From contig JBBPYR010000045.1 in the NCBI GenBank assembly GCA_038199755.1, forward strand, positions 1-25,056: a stretch of 25,056 nt of DNA, written 5' to 3'. Positions 14,907-22,370 of the stretch are shown one piece after another. Every line of letters begins with the position of its first letter. Position 1 is the stretch's first letter. The stretch is from JBBPYR01 sp038199755. GTDB taxonomy: Bacteria > Chloroflexota > Ktedonobacteria > Ktedonobacterales > Ktedonobacteraceae. Below the pieces are notes generated by a model. The model was not told the DNA's origin and ran no database searches. It was given only the letters and a program-made list of their open reading frames with translations. The translations under genes and the position numbers were made by a program.

Positions 14907-15368
14907 ATGCTACATATAGATATCCCCCAACGGGGAATCCTCGAACTGCACCACGCGGTCTTTGATGTGAATGGAACACTGGCCGTTGATGGCGTTGCCA
15001 CCCCAGAGGTCGCAGCACGCCTGAAACAGCTTTCAGAGCAGTTTTCTATTCACATCCTCACCGCGGGCACCCACGGCAACCTTCCCCAGCTAGAGCAGAC
15101 GCTTGGCTTTCCCTTACAAATCATCAGTAAGGGCGAAGAAAAAATGCGCTATGTGCAACAGCTTGGCCCGGCCAACGTGATCGCTTTTGGCAATGGCAAC
15201 AATGACGTGGGTATGTTGCGCCTCGCCGCCATCGGCATTGCCGTGATGACGCAGGAAGGGATATCCATCCGTGCGCTACAGGGAGCTGACATCGTGGTGC
15301 GCAGCCCGATTGACGCCCTTGACCTCGTGCTCAAACCCAAACGCCTGATCGCGACATTGCGTGGCTAG
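14907..15368 (+). CDS. HAD-superfamily protein, COG4087 (soluble P-type ATPase-like)
   Basis: A 153-residue HAD fold without a cap domain. Motif I is FDVNGTLA (19-26, nucleophile D20), motif II is the Thr in LTAGTHG (51-57), motif III is Lys75 or Lys79 (SKGEEK), and motif IV is FGNGNND (94-100). Position D+2 of motif I is Asn22 instead of the Asp that acts as acid/base in phosphatases; P-type ATPases have Thr there. This pattern matches the COG4087 'soluble P-type ATPase' group, whose physiological role is unclear. No membrane segment is present. It lies 12 bp after the HEAT-like gene and 9 bp before the EamA gene. Confidence 0.88.
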   Translation: MLHIDIPQRGILELHHAVFDVNGTLAVDGVATPEVAARLKQLSEQFSIHILTAGTHGNLPQLEQTLGFPLQIISKGEEKMRYVQQLGPANVIAFGNGNNDVGMLRLAAIGIAVMTQEGISIRALQGADIVVRSPIDALDLVLKPKRLIATLRG

Positions 15369-15377
15369 AAAGCACCC

Positions 15378-16313
15378 ATGGAAGCGCGCTCTGTAAGCAA
15401 CGAGAAATCACCTATTGAAGAGCCAGCTGCACCAGATACAGCCTCACGTCATGGTCTGGTGTATGTTTGTCTCGCCGTGCTCTTTTTCTCTACCAGTCCG
15501 GTGCTTATCCTGTGGGCCAATCCGCCATTTAACGCGGTCGAAATTGCCTTCTGGCGTCTGACCATTGCCACCCTGCTCGTTGCCATGATGGGCGTATTCA
15601 CCCACCAACACCTCTGGCTCAAGCGGCAAGAAGTGCCGCGCTTCATCTTTTATGGATTGGTAACGGCCCTGCACTTCATCTTCTACATTGCATCGCTCAG
15701 TTTCACCACCATCGCCCACTCGCTCTCCATTACCTACACCTCGCCTATCTTCGTCACCCTCTTCTCAGTGCTCTTCTTACGAGAATCTTTGGCTATACGA
15801 AAATATATTGGCATTGGCATCACCATCCTGGGCATCGCGGTCCTGGCGGGCTTTGAGCCGCATTATACGGCTTGCTCGTTCAATGGGCCCGGACACTGCA
15901 TGCTACTGGGTGATGGCATCGCTCTGCTGTCCTCGCTTTGCTTCAGCATCTACTCAATTGCGGGTCGCAGTGAACGCGAACGTCACCCGTTGTTCCGTTA
16001 CACGACTAATGTCTATGGTATCGCGGCCTTATGGCTATTGCCTATCATGCTCTTTTTCGCCTTTCGCCACGCTTACCCGTTGGCGGCGATGGCGGCGGTT
16101 CTCGGTCTGGGCATTATTCCGCTTGGCCTTGGGCACACGCTCTATAACGCCTCTCTTCGCTACATTCACGCCACCTATGCCAACATCATCGCCACGCAGG
16201 AGGTGACGATGGGTGTCATTCTGGGGATATTCCTAGTACACCAAATTCCCTCTATCACGGCGGTAATTGGCGGTATTATCGCGCTCATAGGAATTGTGTG
16301 TGTGCTGGTGTAG
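15378..16313 (+). CDS. EamA/DMT family transporter
   Basis: A 311-residue integral membrane protein with about 10 hydrophobic helices and two EamA repeats, typical of drug/metabolite transporters (RhaT/YdcZ-like). Hallmarks are the opening SRHGLVYVCLAVLFFSTSPV, the first-repeat PPFNAVEIAFWRL, and the end of each repeat with ITILGIAVLAG and GGIIALIGIVCVLV. The transported metabolite is not predictable. A hydrophilic tail of about 24 residues precedes the first helix. The ribosome site is weak; 9 bp after the HAD stop suggests coupled translation. Its stop is 4 bp from the stop of the convergent DUF429 gene. Confidence 0.93.
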   Translation: MEARSVSNEKSPIEEPAAPDTASRHGLVYVCLAVLFFSTSPVLILWANPPFNAVEIAFWRLTIATLLVAMMGVFTHQHLWLKRQEVPRFIFYGLVTALHFIFYIASLSFTTIAHSLSITYTSPIFVTLFSVLFLRESLAIRKYIGIGITILGIAVLAGFEPHYTACSFNGPGHCMLLGDGIALLSSLCFSIYSIAGRSERERHPLFRYTTNVYGIAALWLLPIMLFFAFRHAYPLAAMAAVLGLGIIPLGLGHTLYNASLRYIHATYANIIATQEVTMGVILGIFLVHQIPSITAVIGGIIALIGIVCVLV

Positions 16314-16317
16314 CTAT

Positions 16318-17139
16318 CTAGCTATCAGGATTGACAATCCACCCCTCCACCTCGTGACCAAGTGGTATGCCGTAACCGTGCTCATGTTGCGTGTAGGCCC
16401 ACGCCGCCTGAATCGCGCAGAGGACGGCATCAAGTTGGTCGCCCATAGGCTCTTGGATGAGTTGCTCGGCCAGTTCGTCAGCGATGTGGAGCGTAACGCC
16501 GTAGAGGGTTTGCAGTTCGGGAGAGCGTATGCCAGCGACAATTGCTGCGCGCACAGCACGTTGCGCGGGCGTTTGTTTTACCCGTTCGTCACTTTTATAG
16601 CCGCGTCTTTGCGACCAGTGACGCGCAACCAGAGCTGGATAACCTTCGACAGCCATACGGTCGGCAGCGGTTGGATGACAGGGCAGCACGCTCACTCCGG
16701 CGACCAGTAGGCGCGGCGCACCCTGGAAGAACATCTTACCCACAGGGATGCGATGCAGCATCATTGGGCTGCAGGCACCCGCGAGACGGTCAGTAACGCG
16801 CAGGTGCAGTTTATCACCTGGAGGGCGTTGCTCACGATAGTGCGTGATTGTCTCTTCAAAACCGAGCTTGCCGAGTTGTGCGACGTGTTCAACATAGCCT
16901 TGCCAATACTCAGGCCAGTGGAGATTCTCAAGCAACTTGAGCGGTTGCCCAAAGGGGAAATCGCAAGCAGCTAGCCAGGGGCCTGCTTGCCACAAGAAGG
17001 CTTCAAAGTCGGCGAAGGTGGGCAAGGTGAGACACGCTTGTACGCTTAAATGGGTTGCTTGTAGGTCACAGATAGCACAGGTGATCGGTTTTTGGCGACT
17101 CGGTGCGCTGGTGAAGTCAAGCCCGAAAATATGCATCAT
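16318..17139 (-). CDS. DUF429 family protein (RNase H-like fold)
   Basis: A 273-residue DUF429 protein. Acidic positions expected for an RNase H-like active site are present: D8 (GLDFTSAP, 6-13), D60 (ACDFPFG, 58-64), E166 (VEGYPAL) and D237 with the DQLDAVLCAIQAAW block (234-247). The family is thought to be a nuclease or nucleotide-binding fold; its role is unknown. Two ATG codons in tandem start the gene, with AGGG about 11 nt upstream. It is the last gene of the roadblock-mglA operon, 17 bp after mglA, so it may be functionally tied to the GTPase, though this could be simple operon hitch-hiking. Confidence 0.9.
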   Translation of the reverse strand: MMHIFGLDFTSAPSRQKPITCAICDLQATHLSVQACLTLPTFADFEAFLWQAGPWLAACDFPFGQPLKLLENLHWPEYWQGYVEHVAQLGKLGFEETITHYREQRPPGDKLHLRVTDRLAGACSPMMLHRIPVGKMFFQGAPRLLVAGVSVLPCHPTAADRMAVEGYPALVARHWSQRRGYKSDERVKQTPAQRAVRAAIVAGIRSPELQTLYGVTLHIADELAEQLIQEPMGDQLDAVLCAIQAAWAYTQHEHGYGIPLGHEVEGWIVNPDS

Positions 17140-17156
17140 ACAAGCTGGCCCTATAG

Positions 17157-17732
17157 CTATAACTGCGCCATCACATTCTTGCTGATTGTGCGTAGTGTGG
17201 CGAAGACGCCTTTTCCATTGGAGGCAACGGCTTCAAAGGTCGGCACACGTCGCCGATTCAAATAGCGTTCCAGCACGGGAACAGGCAATGCGCTGGGCAT
17301 ATCACGTTTATTCCACTGGATAACAAAAGGGAAGTGACTCATGTCCTTCCCAATACGGCGCATATTCATCTCCAACTCGGCGATACTTTGCACATTCTCT
17401 TCAAACTTCTCCGCCTGCGAGTCCACCACGAAGACAATACCATCCGCTCCGTTGAGCACCGCTAGGCGGGTTCGTTCATACAGGATTTGCCCAGGGACAG
17501 TATAGAGATGAAAGCGCGTGCGAAAGCCATGCACAGTACCGAGATCAAGGGGGAGAAAGTCGAAGAACAGGGTGCGCTCCGTCTCAGTGGCAATAGACAA
17601 CAAATCTCCTCGTGCGCTTGGATTAATGCTTTTAAATACATATTGCAGGTTCGTCGTTTTACCACAGTAGCCGATGCCGTAATACACAATTTTGCAGTGA
17701 ATTTCGCGGCTCGCAATATTAATTAACGCCAT
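17157..17732 (-). CDS. mglA: MglA-like small Ras-family GTPase
   Basis: A 191-residue Ras-like GTPase closely resembling Myxococcus MglA, recognisable from end to end. G1 is YGIGYCGKTTN (18-28); TETERTLFFDFLP (49-61) contains the intrinsic Arg finger R53; G3 is the MglA-type TVPGQ (78-82, Q82); G4 is NKRD (141-144); G5 is EAVASNGKG (167-175). MglA defines the leading pole and drives motility or polarity in Myxococcus through GTP cycling with the roadblock protein MglB. Here it sits 15 bp after one roadblock gene and downstream of a second, so a cognate GAP/GEF or scaffold pair is likely. The biological output in this organism is unknown. The start ATG is clear from the MglA-like N terminus (ALINIASREIHCKIVYYG). 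Confidence 0.95.
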   Translation of the reverse strand: MALINIASREIHCKIVYYGIGYCGKTTNLQYVFKSINPSARGDLLSIATETERTLFFDFLPLDLGTVHGFRTRFHLYTVPGQILYERTRLAVLNGADGIVFVVDSQAEKFEENVQSIAELEMNMRRIGKDMSHFPFVIQWNKRDMPSALPVPVLERYLNRRRVPTFEAVASNGKGVFATLRTISKNVMAQL

Positions 17733-17747
17733 AGCTGTGCTCTACCT

Positions 17748-18242
17748 CTAATCGCGGAAAAGTAGATCGATGGTATCCTCGACAGAGGAACGGAATTGCA
17801 GGTTAATAACCGACGACTTCGTACGCGTCGTATCGCTGCGCACACGCTCTAAAATGCGTCCTAGCTCGTCAGAAGCCTTTTTCGAAAGCACTTTTACCAG
17901 ACCAATATGTGTCAACTTATCAAAGATAATGACTAGCAACCACTGCTCTTCAATCATCGAGGTATAGATATTTTCCTGTACCCCTTGCTGGAAGATATTG
18001 CGGAAATCTTTCTCATCCAGCAGACGGGCCACCTCACGTGAAGACGAGAAGACACCGGCGAGCAAAGCGCCCAGCGCAGTTGTGTTACGACGGGCACCTG
18101 TCCCCTGTATTGCCACAACCTGGCCGCTTTTATCGATCAACATTGCAGAAGTGGCGTTAGTATCATTATTTAACTTTGTGAGTAGTGCAGAAATAGTGGC
18201 AAGTTCACGATCTGAAATAACCAGATTCGTTAATTGTTCCAT
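17748..18242 (-). CDS. Roadblock/LC7 domain protein (MglB-like), longer partner
   Basis: A roadblock/LC7 protein of 164 residues from ATG 18242 (GGAGGG about 10 nt upstream); the frame extends to ATG 18284, giving 178. The domain shows ATSAMLIDKSGQVVAIQG, the helix TALGALLAGVFSSSREVARLL, and QGVQENIYTSMIEEQWLLVIIFD, which resembles MglB-type GTPase regulators. About 40 residues follow the domain, helical and charged. Roadblock dimers bind Ras-like GTPases and MglB is the GAP for MglA, so regulation of the adjacent MglA is the obvious inference. It is second in the operon, 15 bp before mglA. Confidence 0.9.
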   Translation of the reverse strand: MEQLTNLVISDRELATISALLTKLNNDTNATSAMLIDKSGQVVAIQGTGARRNTTALGALLAGVFSSSREVARLLDEKDFRNIFQQGVQENIYTSMIEEQWLLVIIFDKLTHIGLVKVLSKKASDELGRILERVRSDTTRTKSSVINLQFRSSVEDTIDLLFRD

Positions 18243-18339
18243 TGACGCGCCGCCCTCCGTGTGTACGCCCGCATATTTGTTCATGCTTCTTTACTTGTTT
18301 ATTGCTCTATATTCACATGTTTTTACATATGTTTTTGCA

Positions 18340-18705
18340 CTACGCTATATCAAGAGCCTCAAGAATTTCATTGCGACTCGCTTTGAGTAAGCGCCGCACG
18401 TGAGCAATATTTGAGGCATTTTCAGAAAGAGTGACCATGAGCGCAAATTCACCGAGAGGGTTTACACTTACCAAGCCATGCTCATACTCCATGAGGACGC
18501 CAATCACGCCACCGCGAGCAATCTCCTGGCCCAGAGCCTCCGCAGTGCTCATTCCGGTAGTCATAATAGCACCAACGGCCTCCATATCGTCCTTGCCGTC
18601 ACGGGCTAATCCTTCGATCATCAGGCCATCACGCCCAACCAGAATAGCCTGACGCACACCAGGGATTGATAAGAAGCGGCTTAGCGTCTGTTTTAGGTCA
18701 ACCAT
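18340..18705 (-). CDS. Roadblock/LC7 domain protein, short
   Basis: A minimal 121-residue roadblock/LC7 domain: LSRFLSIPGVRQAILVGRDGLMIEG at the start, a central helix (MEAVGAIMTTGMSTAEALGQEI), and the closing SENASNIAHVRRLLK. The ATG at 18705 has a strong GGAGG 7 nt upstream; the frame extends 10 codons further without support. The sequence differs from the second roadblock protein, so a homodimer of each or a heterodimer is possible. First gene of the operon, 97 bp before the second roadblock start, with its own promoter at 18760-18788. Confidence 0.92.
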   Translation of the reverse strand: MVDLKQTLSRFLSIPGVRQAILVGRDGLMIEGLARDGKDDMEAVGAIMTTGMSTAEALGQEIARGGVIGVLMEYEHGLVSVNPLGEFALMVTLSENASNIAHVRRLLKASRNEILEALDIA

Positions 18706-18759
18706 ACTTTCCTCCACGCTGACAGGGCTACCCATATGGACATGGGTGTAACCCTCCCT

Positions 18760-18788
18760 ATTCTAACCCATGCGCTGCTAAGACGCAA
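18760..18788 (-). promoter_or_regulatory. Promoter of the roadblock-mglA operon
   Basis: Minus strand: TTGCGT (18788-18783), 17-nt spacer, TAGAAT (18765-18760), about 55 bp upstream of the first roadblock ATG. A small dyad CATGGGT/ACCCATG (18741-18747 and 18766-18772) brackets the -10 region. Confidence 0.5.
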
Positions 18789-18894
18789 TACGATGGGACA
18801 TCTTGGCTAATTATTGCGCTTCATGTAGAGCGTAGTCTTTTCTTTCTACTATAGAAAACGTACAGATGCTAAAAATATGGGGAAGCAGTACCGA

Positions 18895-18920
18895 TTGAGT
18901 AGGGGAATGTCCCTACTCAA
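18895..18920 (-). terminator. Hairpin after IMP dehydrogenase
   Basis: A perfect 10-bp stem (18895-18904 with 18911-18920) and 6-nt loop, with partial pairing extending outward, 10 bp after the IMPDH stop. No clear T run follows immediately, so intrinsic termination is only probable. Confidence 0.55.
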
Positions 18921-18930
18921 GCGATACCGC

Positions 18931-20433
18931 CTAGCGATTTTTTGTACCGTAGTTGGGTGCTTCTTTGGTGATGAGCACATCGTGCGGATGGCTTTCACGC
19001 AACCCGGCGTTCGTAATGCGCGTGAAGCGTGTTTTGCTTTGCATATCCGCAATGTTGGCAGCTCCCGCGTAGCCCATCGACTGACGCAGACCACCCACGA
19101 GTTGATAGACCAGAGGACCGAGCATGCCCTTATAGGGCACACGGGCCTCGATGCCTTCAGCGATCACGCGTGACTCATCCGTGCCTTCCTGGAAGTAGCG
19201 GTCTTTACTATAACTACGCTGCTTCATGGCGGCGATAGAACCCATGCCACGATAATCCTTGAAACGTTCGCCCCGTGAGATGATGAGTTCGCCTGGGCTT
19301 TCATCGACACCGGCCAGCAGGCTTCCCAGCATGACAGTATCGGCACCAGCAGCGATCGCTTTGGCGATATCACCGGAGTATTGAATACCGCCATCTGCTA
19401 TGATAGGTATATTATACTCACGAGCAACACGAGCACAATCATACACAGCGGTGATTTGTGGCATACCGATACCCGCGATAATGCGGGTTGTGCAGATGGC
19501 TCCCGCACCGATGCCCACCTTGACGGCATCGACACCAGCTTGAATCAAGGCTTCGGTAGCCTCACTCGTGACGACGTTTCCAGCGATCAACTGCACCTGC
19601 TTGCCAAAGCGATCTTTCACGCGGGCCACGGTTTCGATGACCATGTGTGAATGGGCGTGGGCAGTATCAATCACCAAGACATCGACGCCCTCTTCGATCA
19701 GCGCGGCACAACGCTTGTCAACATCGGCACCCACACCAACGGCGGCACCAACGCGCAAGCGTCCAAACTCGTCTTTAGAAGCATCAGGATAGAGAATCTT
19801 CTTCTGAATATCCTTCATGGTGATCAGGCCCTTGAGCATGCCATGCTCATCGACCACAGGCAGTTTCTCGATCTTATAGCGATGCAGACTATCACGTGCC
19901 TGCTCCAACGTCGTACCCACAGGTACCGTGATCAAACGATCATGCGTCATCAGTTCGGTAATTGGGCGATCAATATTCGTCTCGAAGCGGATATCGCGGT
20001 TTGTGAGAATACCAACCAGTCTGCCCTGCTCCGTAATCGGAATACCTGAAATGTGAAAACGCTTCATAGCATCCAGAGCCTCACGCAAGGATGCTTCCGG
20101 CCCCAAGGTGATGGGATCGGTGATCATGCCAGACTCGGAACGCTTCACTTTATCGACTTCTAACGCCTGCTCATCAATAGACAGATTACGGTGAATGATG
20201 CCAACGCCACCTTCACGAGCCAGAGCAATTGCCAGGCGTGCCTCTGTAACGGTATCCATGGCGGCACTTACTATCGGGATATTCACAGTGATAGTGCGGG
20301 TGAGCCGAGTCTGGGTAGAAACATCACGAGGAAGTACGGAAGAGGGAGCAGGTATAATCAAGACATCATCAAAGGTAAGACCTTCTTTGACAAATTTTTC
20401 TTCAAACATGCCAGGGTTGTACGCCGGGGACAT
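18931..20433 (-). CDS. guaB: IMP dehydrogenase
   Basis: A 500-residue IMPDH that oxidises IMP to XMP with NAD, the first committed step of GMP synthesis in the cytoplasm. The N-terminal GLTFDDVLIIPA (18-29), tandem CBS domains (about 101-217), catalytic loop GAICTTR (311-317, Cys314), ADGGI (347-351), RGMGSIAAM (395-403), the flap and EGIEARVPYKG (426-436) are all present. The catalytic loop reads GIGAGAICTTR where GIGPGSICTTR is usual, so a Pro and the IMP-contacting Ser are both Ala. I start at ATG 20433 behind AAAGGAGG; the open frame continues 34 codons upstream through the leader hairpin. A terminator-like hairpin in the leader suggests attenuation. Confidence 0.96.
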   Translation of the reverse strand: MSPAYNPGMFEEKFVKEGLTFDDVLIIPAPSSVLPRDVSTQTRLTRTITVNIPIVSAAMDTVTEARLAIALAREGGVGIIHRNLSIDEQALEVDKVKRSESGMITDPITLGPEASLREALDAMKRFHISGIPITEQGRLVGILTNRDIRFETNIDRPITELMTHDRLITVPVGTTLEQARDSLHRYKIEKLPVVDEHGMLKGLITMKDIQKKILYPDASKDEFGRLRVGAAVGVGADVDKRCAALIEEGVDVLVIDTAHAHSHMVIETVARVKDRFGKQVQLIAGNVVTSEATEALIQAGVDAVKVGIGAGAICTTRIIAGIGMPQITAVYDCARVAREYNIPIIADGGIQYSGDIAKAIAAGADTVMLGSLLAGVDESPGELIISRGERFKDYRGMGSIAAMKQRSYSKDRYFQEGTDESRVIAEGIEARVPYKGMLGPLVYQLVGGLRQSMGYAGAANIADMQSKTRFTRITNAGLRESHPHDVLITKEAPNYGTKNR

Positions 20434-20452
20434 AAGCGCGGCATCCTCCTTT

Positions 20453-20497
20453 ATAAAAAGAGTCCAGCACATATGCACTGAAAGGCGTGTGCTGGAC
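20453..20497 (-). promoter_or_regulatory. Terminator-like leader hairpin (candidate attenuator) of guaB
   Basis: Minus strand: a perfect 10-bp stem (GTCCAGCACA, 20497-20488, with TGTGCTGGAC, 20471-20462) and a 16-nt loop, followed by TCTTTTTAT. This has the form of an intrinsic terminator but lies between the presumed guaB promoter and its AAAGGAGG ribosome site, about 30 bp before the ATG. No other gene upstream on this strand could use it. Confidence 0.55.
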
Positions 20498-20586
20498 GTC
20501 CATAAAACATGTACTACGGGAACAAGATAAGGCAATTAAACACGAGTAGTTCCTGATAGTGTAGCACCTAAACGGGGAATGCGTCA

Positions 20587-20627
20587 AATCCAGCGGATTG
20601 CTGGATTGCTGCTTTTACAAAAGCAGC
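20587..20627. repeat. Two adjacent perfect hairpins
   Basis: Two back-to-back inverted repeats: 8-bp arms 20587-20594 and 20600-20607, then 9-bp arms 20608-20616 and 20619-20627. They lie in the divergent guaB/HEAT intergenic region, and the second contains the -35 box of the HEAT promoter. Possibly regulatory. Confidence 0.5.
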
Positions 20628-20643
20628 TGCCATGTGATAGAAT
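20614..20643 (+). promoter_or_regulatory. Promoter of the HEAT-repeat gene
   Basis: TTTACA (20614-20619), 18-nt spacer, TAGAAT (20638-20643); about 73 bp upstream of the ATG. The -35 lies within a hairpin arm. Confidence 0.5.
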
Positions 20644-20716
20644 AGTGTGCCTCCGCGTAGATTCTGTTCCGTAGTAGTGTTTCTTAGCATACGTTTACGA
20701 GAGCAAAGGAGAGCAA

Positions 20717-21799
20717 ATGATGACCGCATTTGATCCTTTATCCGAAACCCGTAAAGCGACACTCTCTCATGATGCAGAACTCGAGCTGCCTCAGGTTGAT
20801 GATGCAGGCCCTATTCCTGCTGTAGGCACCACCCCACCCGCGATACTAGCTGAGCAAGCTGCCGCGGGCCGACGAGGTGCCGCCTGGAGACTGTTGTACT
20901 GGGTCATCGAGAGCGACCCACGAGCAATCATCGCCATCGCCTCACTCGACGATGATCGTCTTGCTCACCATCTTGTTGAGTTTATATCCTTGGGCACATG
21001 GGCGGGCAAACCATTTGTTATTCCGCCTCCCATTCGTACCGCATTTGCCAGAACGCAATTGCGCACCCTCTTTCTTCCACGTTCAGGCATGGATACGGCC
21101 CGTGCCGAGCGTGTTCTTCTCTCGGTAGTACGCGACTCGAATCCCGCAGTACGTGATACAGCCATCCATATTCTGGGAATTATCGGGAATCGTACAGCTA
21201 CACCTGTACTCATCAAGGCCCTAGAAGACCCAGCTGCTCGTGTGCGTATGCAAGCCGCCAAAGCATTAGGGCGTGTGGGCGACCCTACAGCAGTACCAGC
21301 CTTAATAGCAGCCTTGCACAGTGCCGATGAACAAATGGGAAGTACGATCTTCAGCTCCCTCGTCAAAATAGGGCCTGCCGCCGTGCCTGCAATCCTGAAC
21401 GAAAGTACAAGTAGTTCAGCATGGGTTCGCTGGCAATGTATGCGTGCCTTGAGCGAAGGAAAGGATAACCGAGCATTGCCCGCGCTGGTCAATGCCCTCC
21501 GCGACCCAGATTATTCAGTTGCCTGGATGGCGGCCAAAGGGCTGAAAGGATTTGGAAAACGTAGTTTGGGGCCAGTGTTGCATCTGCTTTCAAGGGGTCA
21601 AACTAGTATGTGGCTGGTGCAAACATCCTCATTCATCCTCTCCAATCTCTACCGTCTTGATCCTAAACTAAAGCCATATCTGGAGCCGCTAGTGCAGGAG
21701 ATGCGTAGAGTGAGTTATCAAACAACGACAGCCATTGTAGCGCAAAAAGTATTGTCCCAACTCATAGCTGAAGGTTTCATTCAGGCAGTAAGCATGTAG
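20717..21799 (+). CDS. HEAT-repeat protein
   Basis: A 360-residue cytoplasmic protein. After about 40 acidic, flexible residues and a helical segment with hydrophobic stretches (40-130), there are at least four HEAT/PBS-lyase repeats (about 130-290). Clear copies read NPAVRDTAIHILGIIGN, AARVRMQAAKALGRVGD and YSVAWMAAKGLKGFG. Such arrays serve as protein-binding scaffolds; no catalytic residues are evident and the partner is unknown. Two ATG codons in tandem follow AAGGAGAG at 5 nt, a good ribosome site. It is divergent from guaB and appears monocistronic, ending at the hairpin at 21860-21912. Confidence 0.9.
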   Translation: MMTAFDPLSETRKATLSHDAELELPQVDDAGPIPAVGTTPPAILAEQAAAGRRGAAWRLLYWVIESDPRAIIAIASLDDDRLAHHLVEFISLGTWAGKPFVIPPPIRTAFARTQLRTLFLPRSGMDTARAERVLLSVVRDSNPAVRDTAIHILGIIGNRTATPVLIKALEDPAARVRMQAAKALGRVGDPTAVPALIAALHSADEQMGSTIFSSLVKIGPAAVPAILNESTSSSAWVRWQCMRALSEGKDNRALPALVNALRDPDYSVAWMAAKGLKGFGKRSLGPVLHLLSRGQTSMWLVQTSSFILSNLYRLDPKLKPYLEPLVQEMRRVSYQTTTAIVAQKVLSQLIAEGFIQAVSM

Positions 21800-21859
21800 A
21801 GCCACGCCCTGACATGTATATGACCTAGATAGGTGTCTGGTTGCTTGAAGCAACACGAA

Positions 21860-21912
21860 CAGGCCACGAGTCTATTGTCCTTCCGATAAGACTGCAATAG
21901 ACTCGTGGCCTG
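21860..21912. terminator. Perfect 18-bp inverted repeat between convergent genes
   Basis: Arms 21860-21877 and 21895-21912 pair perfectly around a 17-nt loop, between the HEAT gene stop (21799) and the stop of the small membrane protein (21948). T runs are weak on both sides; likely a bidirectional terminator. Confidence 0.65.
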
Positions 21913-21947
21913 CTCATTAAACAATTATGGCACGTTCATTCGATTGG

Positions 21948-22112
21948 CTAGAGTGAGCGTCTCGCGCGGCTACCCATAACGAGGTTATAGATGACTACGA
22001 TGGCTGCGATTACCAGCAACACGTGAATAAGGCCACCAGCGATATGGAGCACGAGACCAAGCAACCAAAGGACGATTAAAACAACCACGATACCCCAAAG
22101 AATATTGACCAT
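21948..22112 (-). CDS. Small membrane protein, lmo0937 family
   Basis: A 54-residue protein consisting of two hydrophobic helices (about 3-21 and 25-46) and a short basic tail (GSRARRSL). The pattern LWLLGLVLHIAGGLIHVLLVIA matches the lmo0937 family of small membrane proteins, of unknown function and often linked to stress conditions. I use the ATG at 22112, with AAGGAAGG 6-10 nt upstream; the open frame runs 63 codons further, but the extension reads like non-coding DNA and passes through an inverted repeat. Confidence 0.85.
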   Translation of the reverse strand: MVNILWGIVVVLIVLWLLGLVLHIAGGLIHVLLVIAAIVVIYNLVMGSRARRSL

Positions 22113-22216
22113 AGAGAACTTCCTTCCTTGAAACCATACAGGTCTTTCATAAAGATGGACCATAAGCACCGTTCCACACGATTGCGAAACAGCGTAATAT
22201 ATACCTACTTTGAACA

Positions 22217-22304
22217 CGAATGAAACAGCAAAAAAGATGTATGGAGGCGGGCGGCGCAGGTACATTTCAACAGCAATGCATGCTTGCATACATCTTGTCA
22301 TTCG
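22217..22304. repeat. Nested inverted repeat
   Basis: Outer arms CGAATGA/TCATTCG (22217-22223, 22298-22304) and inner arms AAGATGTATG/CATACATCTT (22234-22243, 22287-22296), both perfect, separated by 10 and 1 nt. They enclose a G-rich left part and a TGCATGC-containing right part. It lies between the divergent small membrane gene and ABC operon. No T run and no repeat copies elsewhere in the window that I could see. Confidence 0.6.
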
Positions 22305-22370
22305 GTACGACTTGCTGTACTGTATTATCTAGGAACAATTTACGCGAACGTATGGCAATAAGGATATTTT

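Noticed and set aside
20402..20587. Short minus-strand frame in the guaB leader, possible leader peptide
   Set aside because: It overlaps the guaB start in another frame and has no clear ribosome site; kept only as part of the attenuator note.
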